DNA of 64,000 nt from JANWVO01 sp037446555 (lineage in GTDB: Bacteria > Acidobacteriota > Terriglobia > Bryobacterales > Bryobacteraceae), in contig JBBIIK010000020.1 of the NCBI GenBank assembly GCA_037446555.1, forward strand, positions 5,187 through 69,186, in the 5' to 3' direction. A program made the translations under genes and the position numbers. Positions 7,227 through 15,201 of this stretch are shown here, in pieces. The first letter of the stretch is position 1, and each line of letters begins with the position of its first letter. The notes below the pieces were generated by a model. That model had not been told where the DNA came from. It saw nothing but the letters and a program-made list of their open reading frames with translations, and ran no database searches.

Positions 7227-8663
7227 TCAGCGAACGCGAAGGTCCGGCCTGAAGCGCAGGAAACCCACAGCCAACAGTCCGAGCGCCGTCAGGATGTACG
7301 TAGACGGCTCGGGGATCGGCGGCGGTTCCGGGATCTCCGGCGGCGGATCGCCCGGCGGCGGCGGAATGATCACCTCCGGAGGCGGCAGAGAAGCCGGGGT
7401 GTCCGGATCGGACGGCGCCGGCGGCAGTAGCGGCGGCGGCAATGGGCCGGGCGGCGGCACGCTGCTTCCTGGAGGGGGCAGCGGTCCCGGCGGCGGCACG
7501 TCTCCGCCGGTGGGTGGCTGCGCCGGTGGCGGAAGCGTGGACGGGGGCGTCGCAGGAGGCGTCGTGCCCGGCGGTGTCACCGGCGGTGGAGTTACGGGAG
7601 GCGTTTCCGGCGGTGTCGAGGGCGGCACCGTGGGCGGCGACAAGGGAGGTGGCTCGGCAGGGGGGGCCGGCGGTGTCACCGGAGGTGTAGCTGGCGGCGT
7701 GCCGCCCGGAGGGTTGGTGGGCGGCGGCGTGACCGGCGGCGTGACAGGCGGTGGGGAAACGGGCGGAGGCGCGGGCGTGCCCGGGTCCGGGCCCGGTCCC
7801 GAGGGTGGAGGCGGAGGCGTGGTTCCTCCGGGTCCGGGAGCGCCGACGGGAGGCAGGAACCCGCCTGCGGCGGGTGGGGGCGTCAGCCAAATGCCGCCGG
7901 GACCGCGGGGCGGCATGTCCAGCGGCGTGAAGCCCGCAGGCGGCACGACTGCCGCCAAAGGGGTCTCTTCTTCAGGCTTGGGGGCTTCCAGTCCAGGCGC
8001 CGCCACGGCAGGAGTTGGACGCTCCGGCTCGGCTTCCAATTTCGGCGTGTTGAGGACCTCTTCCGGCGGCTCCTCCGCGCTCACCGCCATCTGGGGCGCC
8101 TCCTCCACTTTGTTGCCGCAACGGGCGCGGACGGTCGTCTTGCCGTCGGTGATCACCTGTTCTCCCTCGAACAGGCGCACGGGCTTCCTGGTGAAGAACA
8201 CCCTGTCCTTCACGCGGTAGGAGACGTAGGCCAGCCGCGGCTGGCGCAGTGTGACTGTGCGTGCGCGGCGCGGATCGAAACCGGCGTAATGACGGGCGAC
8301 CACGGGGTCGCGCCGCGCCGCCTGGATGACCTCTTCCGCCGAGGCAACGCCTCCCGGGATGACCGAGTAAGGATACACGAGCCGCGCCGGCGTCCTGGCG
8401 CGCTGCTCCAGCAGCCGCTCCAAGTATCCGGGAACCGGCCCGCCTTCGACGGCGAGCGAGGGGAGAGCCTGCCTCTGCTGCCAGACAGCCACCATTCCGG
8501 CTGCTCCGGCCAGAACCAGCGCGGCCAGAAGCATGGGCGCCCATCCGCCCGGCGGCCGCCGGTTTTGAACCTGCCGTTCCCAATTCAGCCCGATCTTGAG
8601 TTTGACGATCAAATCCTTAGACCTGCGCTCCGCGATCCGCGGCCGCCCGGCCGCGAGACCCAT
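7227..8663 (-). CDS. Proline-rich surface protein with PEP-CTERM sorting signal
   Basis: The C-terminus reads IPEPSTYILTALGLLAVGF followed by RFRPDLRVR. This is the PEP-CTERM tripartite signal (PEP motif, one membrane helix, basic tail) recognised by exosortases. Before it lies a ~170-residue stalk made almost wholly of Pro, Thr, Ser and Gly (PPVTPP- and PPGP-type units). The N-terminal part has one membrane helix (APMLLAALVLAGAAGMVAVW) and a globular region with VSYRVKDRVFFTRKPV and RARCGNKVEE. The frame is open to 8750, but the first residues look non-coding and a palindrome lies at 8703-8719, so I start at the ATG 8663. A TTG at 8612 is also possible. The likely role is a surface-anchored glycoprotein. 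Confidence 0.75.
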   Translation of the reverse strand: MGLAAGRPRIAERRSKDLIVKLKIGLNWERQVQNRRPPGGWAPMLLAALVLAGAAGMVAVWQQRQALPSLAVEGGPVPGYLERLLEQRARTPARLVYPYSVIPGGVASAEEVIQAARRDPVVARHYAGFDPRRARTVTLRQPRLAYVSYRVKDRVFFTRKPVRLFEGEQVITDGKTTVRARCGNKVEEAPQMAVSAEEPPEEVLNTPKLEAEPERPTPAVAAPGLEAPKPEEETPLAAVVPPAGFTPLDMPPRGPGGIWLTPPPAAGGFLPPVGAPGPGGTTPPPPPSGPGPDPGTPAPPPVSPPPVTPPVTPPPTNPPGGTPPATPPVTPPAPPAEPPPLSPPTVPPSTPPETPPVTPPPVTPPGTTPPATPPSTLPPPAQPPTGGDVPPPGPLPPPGSSVPPPGPLPPPLLPPAPSDPDTPASLPPPEVIIPPPPGDPPPEIPEPPPIPEPSTYILTALGLLAVGFLRFRPDLRVR

Positions 8664-8702
8664 CCGCGGAGGATTGCGCGGAAGGTCTACCTCAAGGCTA
8701 CT

Positions 8703-8719
8703 TTCTTGATTTGCAAGAA
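8703..8719. promoter_or_regulatory. Inverted repeat upstream of PEP-CTERM gene
   Basis: TTCTTG-ATTTG-CAAGAA is a perfect 6-bp palindrome with a 5-base centre, in a locally A/T-rich patch before the PEP-CTERM gene. It could be an operator. No regulator gene adjoins it. Confidence 0.4.
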
Positions 8720-8777
8720 GAAAGACGCACTTGTACCGTAACCGAATCACTAGTACCGGAGTCCTATCTGTCCGGGG

Positions 8778-10460
8778 TCAGAGCCGCAAAGCTCGGATTC
8801 CTTTGCCCTCTTCGATCAGGAACCGGCCGCCTGCCTTGAGATTGAGGTACTCCTCCGTGCGCCCGCTGGGCCAGAAGACGGCGATGCGCTGAAGCGCGTC
8901 CCGGCGTCCGAGCCCAATGGTGATGGGCAGCTCGGACTGCGAGAGGTAGCCGGTAGCGGACTTCACCATCCGGGAACCGGCGAGGTCCGAGGCTTCGAAC
9001 TTGACCACGGCGCCGATGGCATCGCGGTTGGATTTCGTGCCAACCAACCGCAGGCGGACGCTGCGGTGGCCGTTGTCGAGGTCATTGCGGAAGAGCCAGG
9101 CGGGGCCGTTGTTGGTGGTGATGAGGATGTCAAGGTCGCCGTCGTTGTCGAAGTCACCGTAGGCGGCGCCGCGGGCGACCTTCGGGGTGGCGAAGGAGTC
9201 ACCCACCAGGCGGCCGGCGTCGCGGAAATTGCCGTTGCCGTCGTTCATGAAAAGGTGCGGAGGCTGGGCGTGGGTGACGTTGCGGCGGGCGCGGCTGATG
9301 GATTCGTCGATGTGGCCGTTGACGATGAGCAGATCCAGCATACCGTCCAGATCCGGGTCGAAGAAGAAGCAGCCGAAGCCGAGCGAGTGGCGCGTCGCCT
9401 GGCCGATGCCCGCCTGTGGCGCGCGGTCGACGAACTGGCCTTCGCGGGTGCCGCGGTACAGGCCCATCATCTCGTTGTCGAAATTGGTGACGATGATCGA
9501 GACGAGCCCCGAATTGTCGACGTCGGCGGCGTCGACGCCCATGCCGGCGCGGGCGCGGCCGTCCTCGCTGAAGGCCAGCCCGATGCGCACGGCCTGTTCG
9601 AGGAACCGCCCGTTGCGCAGGTTGGTGTAGAGCTTGTTGGGCTGCGTGTCGTTGGCGACGAAGACGTCCGGCCAGCCGTCATTGTTGAAATCGAGCAGGG
9701 CCACGCCGAGCGACTTCGACGTGGTGTCGAGCACGCCGCTCTTGGCGGTGACGTCCTCGAAGGCGCCGTCGCCCCGGTTGCGGAACAGCCAGCAAGTGAC
9801 GCCGCGGTAGGCCTCCGGCGTGCAGTAGGCCTTCGAGTTGCCGTCGAACGAGCAGAAGATGTCGCCTTCCTGCGTCCAGCGGACGTAGTTGGTGACGAAC
9901 AGGTCGAGCAGCCCGTCGCGGTCGTAGTCGAACCACATGGCCGAGGTGGAGAAGCCCTCGTGGCCCATGAGGCCGCTGGAGCGCGTGACGTCGACGAACG
10001 TTCCCTTGCCCGTGTTGCGGAACAGCCGGCTCTGCCCGAGGCAGGAGACGAAGATGTCGGGATGCCCGTCGTTGTTGTAGTCGCCGATGGCCACGCCGAG
10101 CCCGTACATTTCCACATCGAGCCCGGCGGCGCGGGTGACGTCGGTGAAGGTGCCGTCGTGATTGTTGCGGAAGAGCTTCAGCGTGGTGCGGCGCCGTTTG
10201 TGGCCGGGCCAGTCCATGGAATTGATGAGCAGGATATCCTGCCAGCCGTCGCCGTCGTAGTCGAAAAAGGCGCAGCCGGAGCCCATCGTTTCCGGCAGAT
10301 ATTTCCGGCCGAATGCGCCGGAATTATGCACGAAATCGATGCCGGCTGCGCGCGTGACGTCAGTGAAGCGGAACCCTGGGCCCGCCGGCGCCAGCGCGCC
10401 GAGGGGCGCAGCCGCGCATCCGCCCAGCCCTGCCAGAAAGTCCCGCCGCCGCATCGCCAT
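8778..10460 (-). CDS. CRTAC1/FG-GAP repeat protein with ASPIC/UnbV domain, exported
   Basis: 560 residues with a Tat-like leader (MAMRRRDFLAGLGG). Repeated FG-GAP/VCBS units follow, each with a calcium-loop-like DxDxDG/DxNNDG motif: DYDGDGWQD, DYNNDGHPD, DYDRDGLLD, DFNNDGWPD, DPDLDGMLD and DFDNDGDLD. These are expected to form a seven-bladed propeller. The C-terminal ASPIC/UnbV domain includes RDAIGAVVKFEASD and FWPSGRTEEYLNL. Such proteins are exported and bind calcium and glycans or surfaces, but no enzymatic activity is established. The start codon directly adjoins the stop of the response regulator at 10461, so the three genes are probably one transcript, which is unusual for this family. 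Confidence 0.9.
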   Translation of the reverse strand: MAMRRRDFLAGLGGCAAAPLGALAPAGPGFRFTDVTRAAGIDFVHNSGAFGRKYLPETMGSGCAFFDYDGDGWQDILLINSMDWPGHKRRRTTLKLFRNNHDGTFTDVTRAAGLDVEMYGLGVAIGDYNNDGHPDIFVSCLGQSRLFRNTGKGTFVDVTRSSGLMGHEGFSTSAMWFDYDRDGLLDLFVTNYVRWTQEGDIFCSFDGNSKAYCTPEAYRGVTCWLFRNRGDGAFEDVTAKSGVLDTTSKSLGVALLDFNNDGWPDVFVANDTQPNKLYTNLRNGRFLEQAVRIGLAFSEDGRARAGMGVDAADVDNSGLVSIIVTNFDNEMMGLYRGTREGQFVDRAPQAGIGQATRHSLGFGCFFFDPDLDGMLDLLIVNGHIDESISRARRNVTHAQPPHLFMNDGNGNFRDAGRLVGDSFATPKVARGAAYGDFDNDGDLDILITTNNGPAWLFRNDLDNGHRSVRLRLVGTKSNRDAIGAVVKFEASDLAGSRMVKSATGYLSQSELPITIGLGRRDALQRIAVFWPSGRTEEYLNLKAGGRFLIEEGKGIRALRL

Positions 10461-11111
10461 CTACTTCTCCGGCAGCGGCCCCTCCGGCAGCGTCACCAGC
10501 CCCTTCTTGATCGCGTAGACCACCAGGTCCGCCGTGCGGTGGATGCCGAGGGCCTGCATCAGATTGGCCCGGTGCACGGCCACCGTGTTGACGCTGAGGC
10601 CCAGAATGGCGGCGATCTCCTTGTTCGACCGCCCCTGCACGATGTGCTGCAACACTTCGCGCTCGCGCTGGGTGAGCTTGTCGAAATCGCTCGGAGCCTC
10701 CTGCTGGCTGGGCGGGGGCAAACCCGGTGCGATGACCGTGCGCCCGGCGGCGATCTCCTTGATCGCATACGGCAGGTCCACCTCCAGCGCGTTCTTCAGC
10801 AGATAGCCTTTCACGCCCGCGGCGAAGGCGTTGCGGACGTAGGTGTCCTCCGAATACATCGACAGCATCAGGATCCCCGTCCCCGGCCGCTTCTTCAGGA
10901 TCTGGCTCGCCGCCTGGATGCCGTCCAGCTCCGGCATGGCCAGGTCCATCACGATCACCTGCGGCTTCAGCCGCTCCGCCTCTTCCACCGCCTGCGGTCC
11001 GGTAGCCGCCTCCCCCACCACCTCGATGTCGGGGTCGTCTTCCAGCATCCGCCGGAAGCCCTTGCGCACCAGCGAATGGTCATCGGCCAGCAAAACGCGG
11101 ATCTTGCTCAT
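10461..11111 (-). CDS. NarL/FixJ-type response regulator
   Basis: 216 residues. The receiver domain has ADDH at 9-12, phosphoacceptor Asp56 (VIVMDLAMPELDG) and a signalling Lys in GYLLKNALEVDL. The C-terminal LuxR-type helix-turn-helix runs LTQREREVLQHIVQGRSNKE to LGLSVNTVAVHRANLMQ. The ATG overlaps the TGA of the histidine kinase by 4 bases (11108-11111), so the pair is translationally coupled. It is expected to bind DNA after phosphorylation by that kinase. The targets are unknown. Confidence 0.93.
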   Translation of the reverse strand: MSKIRVLLADDHSLVRKGFRRMLEDDPDIEVVGEAATGPQAVEEAERLKPQVIVMDLAMPELDGIQAASQILKKRPGTGILMLSMYSEDTYVRNAFAAGVKGYLLKNALEVDLPYAIKEIAAGRTVIAPGLPPPSQQEAPSDFDKLTQREREVLQHIVQGRSNKEIAAILGLSVNTVAVHRANLMQALGIHRTADLVVYAIKKGLVTLPEGPLPEK

Positions 11112-12442
11112 CCCTTGCCTCCCTTCGCGCCCAGGGGCGCTTCGACGCGAACCACCGTGCCCCCTCCCGGCCGGCGCCGGAACTCGATGCGCCCGCCGAG
11201 CAGTTCGGCCCGCTCACGCATGCCGATCATCCCCAGCCCGCTTTCCTGCGGCTTCTCGGGCAACCCTGCGCCGTGGTCTTCCACTTCCATCTCCATTTTC
11301 TCCGGCGAGTAGAACACGCGCACCCAGGCCTCTTTCACGCCCGCGTGGCGCACGACGTTGTTCAGCGACTCCTGGAGGATGCGGTACATATGGATCGCCA
11401 CCGTGTCGCCGATCCACGGCGCCACGCCCTCTTTCGAATAATGCACGCGCATGCCGGTCTGCTTCCCGAACTGGCCCAGATACCACTCGATGCTGCGCTC
11501 CAGCCCGTAGTCGTCCAGCACCGGCGGATGCAGCATCTGCGACATGCCGCGCACGCGCTCCAGCGTCTGGTTGGCGATCTCGCGCACTTCGCGCAGGTCC
11601 TCGCGCCCTGTCACTCCCTCCGGCAGACGTTTCTCGACGCGCAATAGCATCATGCCCACGGCCGTAAGCACTTGGCCGAACTCGTCGTGGAGTTCGCGGG
11701 CCAGCGTGCGGAACAGGTCCTCCTGCACGCGGATCACCTGCCCGGCCAGCTCCTTGCGCTGCTCGGAGAGGTGCGACACCTGCGCGAACATCCTTCGGTC
11801 GTGCCAGATGACGAGCGAACCGGTGATCAGGATGGCAGCGATCACCGCCGCGAGCAGCGCGTAGAGGTTGCGCTCCACCTTGGAGTGGATGGCCTGGATC
11901 TCTTCCACCGCAGCGGCTTCGGCTTCGTTGTTCTGGATCAGCAGGCGCGAGATCAGCGTGGCCAGCGTGGCGCGTTCGGCCTCGATGCGCGTGCGGATCA
12001 GCGCGCGGGCGGCTTCCGTCCGCCCTTCGGAGGCCAGCTGCCACAGTTCGTCCACCACGGCCCAGAAGCGCTCGAAGACGGTCTCGAGAAGCCTCTGCTG
12101 CGCCGGCGTGCGCGTGGCGGGCATCAGGCGCGCTTCGATCTCCAGCGCATTTTGCAGGTCCTCGCGGATTCGCTGGAACTGCGGCCGGTAGGCCTCCATC
12201 GGGTAGGGCTCGGCGCCTTCTGCCATGTCGCGCAAGGCCAGCCCGAGCTGAGCCACGTCGTCCTGGATGCGGATCAGCTGAAGCGAGTCCCTGCGGTTGC
12301 GGTCGACGATGTCGGAGCCCAGCCGGCGCAACTCCTCCACCTGCCGCAGCGTGAAGACGGAAAACGAGCCCACGGCGGCCAGTGTCACCAGCAGACCGAG
12401 CAGCTGGATCAGCGTGGGGGTGCGCGGCGGCATCATGGTCAT
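11108..12442 (-). CDS. Membrane sensor histidine kinase (HisKA_3 type)
   Basis: 444 residues. Membrane helices at about 12-30 and 193-213 enclose a ~160-residue extracytoplasmic helical sensor domain. The dimerisation/phosphoacceptor helix has the HisKA_3 motif RELHDEFGQVLTA (His252). The HATPase_c domain follows, with ESLNNVVRHAG (N box), EVEDHGAGLPEK and SGLGMIGMRERA (G boxes). It phosphorylates the coupled response regulator. The signal is unknown. Initiation could be at Met1, Met3 or Met4, since this end overlaps possible recG starts on the other strand. Confidence 0.92.
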   Translation of the reverse strand: MTMMPPRTPTLIQLLGLLVTLAAVGSFSVFTLRQVEELRRLGSDIVDRNRRDSLQLIRIQDDVAQLGLALRDMAEGAEPYPMEAYRPQFQRIREDLQNALEIEARLMPATRTPAQQRLLETVFERFWAVVDELWQLASEGRTEAARALIRTRIEAERATLATLISRLLIQNNEAEAAAVEEIQAIHSKVERNLYALLAAVIAAILITGSLVIWHDRRMFAQVSHLSEQRKELAGQVIRVQEDLFRTLARELHDEFGQVLTAVGMMLLRVEKRLPEGVTGREDLREVREIANQTLERVRGMSQMLHPPVLDDYGLERSIEWYLGQFGKQTGMRVHYSKEGVAPWIGDTVAIHMYRILQESLNNVVRHAGVKEAWVRVFYSPEKMEMEVEDHGAGLPEKPQESGLGMIGMRERAELLGGRIEFRRRPGGGTVVRVEAPLGAKGGKG

Positions 12443-12515
12443 CTTAGCGGCCGCCCGCGTGCGCGCGCTATCCGGCGCGCCCTTTCGTACACTGGAAGAT
12501 CAAGCCCGTCTCGCC

Positions 12516-14621
12516 GTGCCTTTCGATCCATCCACGCCGGTCATGTACGTCAAGGGCGTCGGCCCGAAGCGCGCCGAAGAGCTGGCCGCGAAGGGCGTCG
12601 AGTCGGCCGCGGACCTGCTTTACTACGCGCCGTTCCGCTACGAGGACCGGTCGAATCTCAAGCCCGTGGACCGGCTGGCGCCCGGCGAAACGGCTACCGT
12701 GGTCGCCACCGTCGAGCGGGTGCATGCGCCGCGCTTCCGCCGCCGCGACCTCGGCATGATCGAGGCGGTGTTCACTGACGGCTCGCGCCTGCCGCTCACC
12801 GCGCGATGGTTCCACGCGCAGTATCTGGCCAGCCTGTTCCAGCCCGGGCTGCGCGTGGCGCTGTTCGGCAAGGTGGAGTTCGACACCTACCAGGGCGGGC
12901 TCATCATGCTGCACCCGGAGTTTGAGATCCTGCGCGGCGAGGAAGACGACGAGGACGCGTCGCTGCACACAGGGCGCATCGTGCCGGTCTACGAAGCGGC
13001 GGGCAAAGTTTCCACGCGCGTGCTGCGCAACATCCTCTTTCGTCTTACCTCGAGCCTGCCCGAACTCGAGGACCCGCTGCCGGAGTCCGTGCGCCGGCGC
13101 CTGCGGCTGCCCGCGCTGGCCGAGTCCTTGCGGAACCTCCACCTTCCGCCTCCGGACGCCGACCTGCGGCTGCTGAACGCCTTTCGCACGCCTGCGCAGA
13201 CGCGGCTGATCTTCGAGGAGTTCTTCTGGCTCCAGGCGGGCTTGCTGCTGAAGCGCGCCGAGGAACGCAGCGCCGCGGGCATCTCGTTTGAACTCACGGA
13301 CCGCGTGCGCGAGCAAATCAAGAAGATGCTGCCGTTCAAGCCCACCGCGGCGCAGAAGCGCGTGCTGGGCGAGATCGCGCGAGACATGGCTTCTCCCACG
13401 CCGATGAACCGCCTCCTGCAAGGCGACGTGGGCAGCGGCAAGACGATCGTCGCCGCGCAGGCGGCCGTGATCGCCGTCGAAAACGGGTATCAGGCGGCGA
13501 TCCTGGCACCGACGGAGATCCTCGCCACGCAGCACTATCTCAACTTCCGCAAGATCTTCGAGCCGCTCGGCTACCGCATCGTGCCGTTGCTCGGATCGCT
13601 GACGAAGAAAGAGAAGGAAGTGGGCAAGCGCGCCGCTGCCACCGGCTTCGCGCAGATCGTCATCGGCACGCACGCGCTGCTCGAGGAGGACGTCGCCTTT
13701 GCGCGCCTGGGGCTGGTGATCATCGACGAACAGCACCGCTTCGGCGTGCTGCAAAGGAAGGCGCTGCAACAGAAGGGCGCCGCGCCGGACGTGCTGGTAA
13801 TGACGGCCACGCCCATCCCGCGCACGCTCGCCCTCACCGTTTACGGCGACCTCGACCTGAGCGTGATCGACGAGCTGCCCCCCGGGCGCAAGCCCGTGGA
13901 GACGAACCACCGCACGCGCCACGAGATCGAGCAGGTTTACAGCTTCGTGCTGCGCGAGGTGGGCGCGGGGCGGCAGGCCTATATTGTCTATCCGGCGATC
14001 GAGGAAAACGAGGCCACGGCCCTGAAGGCTGCCGAAGCCGGCTACCGCGAGCTCTCCGAACACGTCTTCCCGGGCTTGCGCGTCGGGCTGCTGCACGGCA
14101 GGCTCCCCGCTGAGGAGAAGGACCGCGTGATGCAAGCCTTCAAGAACGGGGAGATCCGGATCCTGGTTTCGACGACGGTGGTGGAGGTGGGCGTCGACGT
14201 GCCCAACGCCACGGTGATGGTGATCGAAAACGCCGAACGGTTCGGGTTGGCGCAACTGCACCAACTGCGCGGGCGCGTGGGTCGGGGAGCGGCGCAGAGC
14301 TACTGCATTCTGGTCACCGGCAAGCTTTCGGAGACGGCGCAGGAGCGCATCCGCACGCTGGTGGGCTCGGCAGACGGCTTCCACATCGCGGAGACGGACC
14401 TGAAGCTGCGGGGCCCCGGAGAGTTTCTCGGCACGAAGCAGAGCGGTCTGCCGGTGTTCCGCATCGGCAACCTGATCCGCGACCACGACATTCTGGAAAC
14501 CGCGCGCCGCGAGGCGCTGGAGTTTGCCGAACGGCCTCCTTCGCGCGAAGAATACGAGCGCGCCATGCGCTACGTGCGCGAGCACTGGCAGAAACGCTAC
14601 GGCCTGGCGCTGGTGGGATGA
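12516..14621 (+). CDS. recG: ATP-dependent DNA helicase RecG
   Basis: About 701 residues from the GTG at 12516, the start that gives the usual RecG N-terminus (PFDPSTPVMYVKGVGPKRAE). An ATG at 12435 would add 27 residues and overlap the kinase gene. It remodels stalled replication forks and branched DNA. Visible parts are the helix-hairpin-like KGVGPKRAEELAAKG, the OB-fold wedge domain, Walker A GDVGSGKTIVAAQ near residue 305, the DEQHRFGVLQ DExH box near 405, TATPIPRTLALTVYGDLD, and the C-terminal helicase lobe with STTVVEVGVDVPNA and QLHQLRGRVGRG. It is divergent from the two-component operon. Confidence 0.95.
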   Translation: MPFDPSTPVMYVKGVGPKRAEELAAKGVESAADLLYYAPFRYEDRSNLKPVDRLAPGETATVVATVERVHAPRFRRRDLGMIEAVFTDGSRLPLTARWFHAQYLASLFQPGLRVALFGKVEFDTYQGGLIMLHPEFEILRGEEDDEDASLHTGRIVPVYEAAGKVSTRVLRNILFRLTSSLPELEDPLPESVRRRLRLPALAESLRNLHLPPPDADLRLLNAFRTPAQTRLIFEEFFWLQAGLLLKRAEERSAAGISFELTDRVREQIKKMLPFKPTAAQKRVLGEIARDMASPTPMNRLLQGDVGSGKTIVAAQAAVIAVENGYQAAILAPTEILATQHYLNFRKIFEPLGYRIVPLLGSLTKKEKEVGKRAAATGFAQIVIGTHALLEEDVAFARLGLVIIDEQHRFGVLQRKALQQKGAAPDVLVMTATPIPRTLALTVYGDLDLSVIDELPPGRKPVETNHRTRHEIEQVYSFVLREVGAGRQAYIVYPAIEENEATALKAAEAGYRELSEHVFPGLRVGLLHGRLPAEEKDRVMQAFKNGEIRILVSTTVVEVGVDVPNATVMVIENAERFGLAQLHQLRGRVGRGAAQSYCILVTGKLSETAQERIRTLVGSADGFHIAETDLKLRGPGEFLGTKQSGLPVFRIGNLIRDHDILETARREALEFAERPPSREEYERAMRYVREHWQKRYGLALVG

Positions 14622-14660
14622 TGCCGGCGCAGGCGATGGAAAGGAACTCGTGAATCAGGC

Positions 14661-15197
14661 ATGAGAGTCATTGGCGGTGAGTTTCGATCCCGGCGGCTGA
14701 AGACGCCGCACGGAGATTCGGTGCGGCCGACGCCGGACCGTCTGCGGGAGGCGCTGTTCAACATCCTGGCGCCGCGCATCGAGGGCGCCGTTTTCCTGGA
14801 CGCCTATGCGGGCTCCGGCAGCGTGGGCATCGAAGCGCTGAGCCGCGGCGCGCGCCATGCAGTTTTCCTCGAGAAAAGCCGCCCGGCGTTGCGGGCCCTC
14901 GAAGAGAACATCCGGATGCTGGACATCGCCTCGCGGTGCGAGGTGCATCCAGGCAGCGCCGCCCCCGTGATCACGAAATTCGAGGCCGACATTGTTTTCC
15001 TCGATCCGCCCTATCCGCGCGAAAAAGAGTATGAACTGTGCCTGGAGGCGCTGGGCCAGCAGCCCCGCCCGCTGGTCATTGTCCAGCACGCCTCGCGCTT
15101 CACGCGCCATCTGAAGGATGCCTACGGCACGCTCCGGCGCGTGCGCATCCTGAGCCAGGGGGACAACTCGCTCAGTTTTTACGAGCCGCGCCCTTGA
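14661..15197 (+). CDS. rsmD: 16S rRNA (guanine(966)-N2)-methyltransferase RsmD
   Basis: 178 residues, the usual length. It methylates G966 of 16S rRNA using SAM. MRVIGGEFRSRRLKTP and VRPTPDRLREALFNIL form the conserved N-terminal RNA-binding/catalytic part. The SAM loop is LDAYAGSGSVGIEAL (46-60) and the catalytic DPPY is at 115-118. It lies 39 bases downstream of recG on the same strand. Confidence 0.95.
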   Translation: MRVIGGEFRSRRLKTPHGDSVRPTPDRLREALFNILAPRIEGAVFLDAYAGSGSVGIEALSRGARHAVFLEKSRPALRALEENIRMLDIASRCEVHPGSAAPVITKFEADIVFLDPPYPREKEYELCLEALGQQPRPLVIVQHASRFTRHLKDAYGTLRRVRILSQGDNSLSFYEPRP

Positions 15198-15201
15198 AGC
15201 C

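Noticed and set aside
7320..7790. Apparent GGC/GGT-rich tandem repeat
   Set aside because: It is the DNA of the proline-rich stalk of the PEP-CTERM protein on the minus strand. The units are irregular, so it is coding low complexity and not a satellite or CRISPR.
12297..12515. N-terminal extension of recG
   Set aside because: This part lies antisense to the kinase gene and reads as Ser/Arg-rich sequence. RecG homology begins after 12516.
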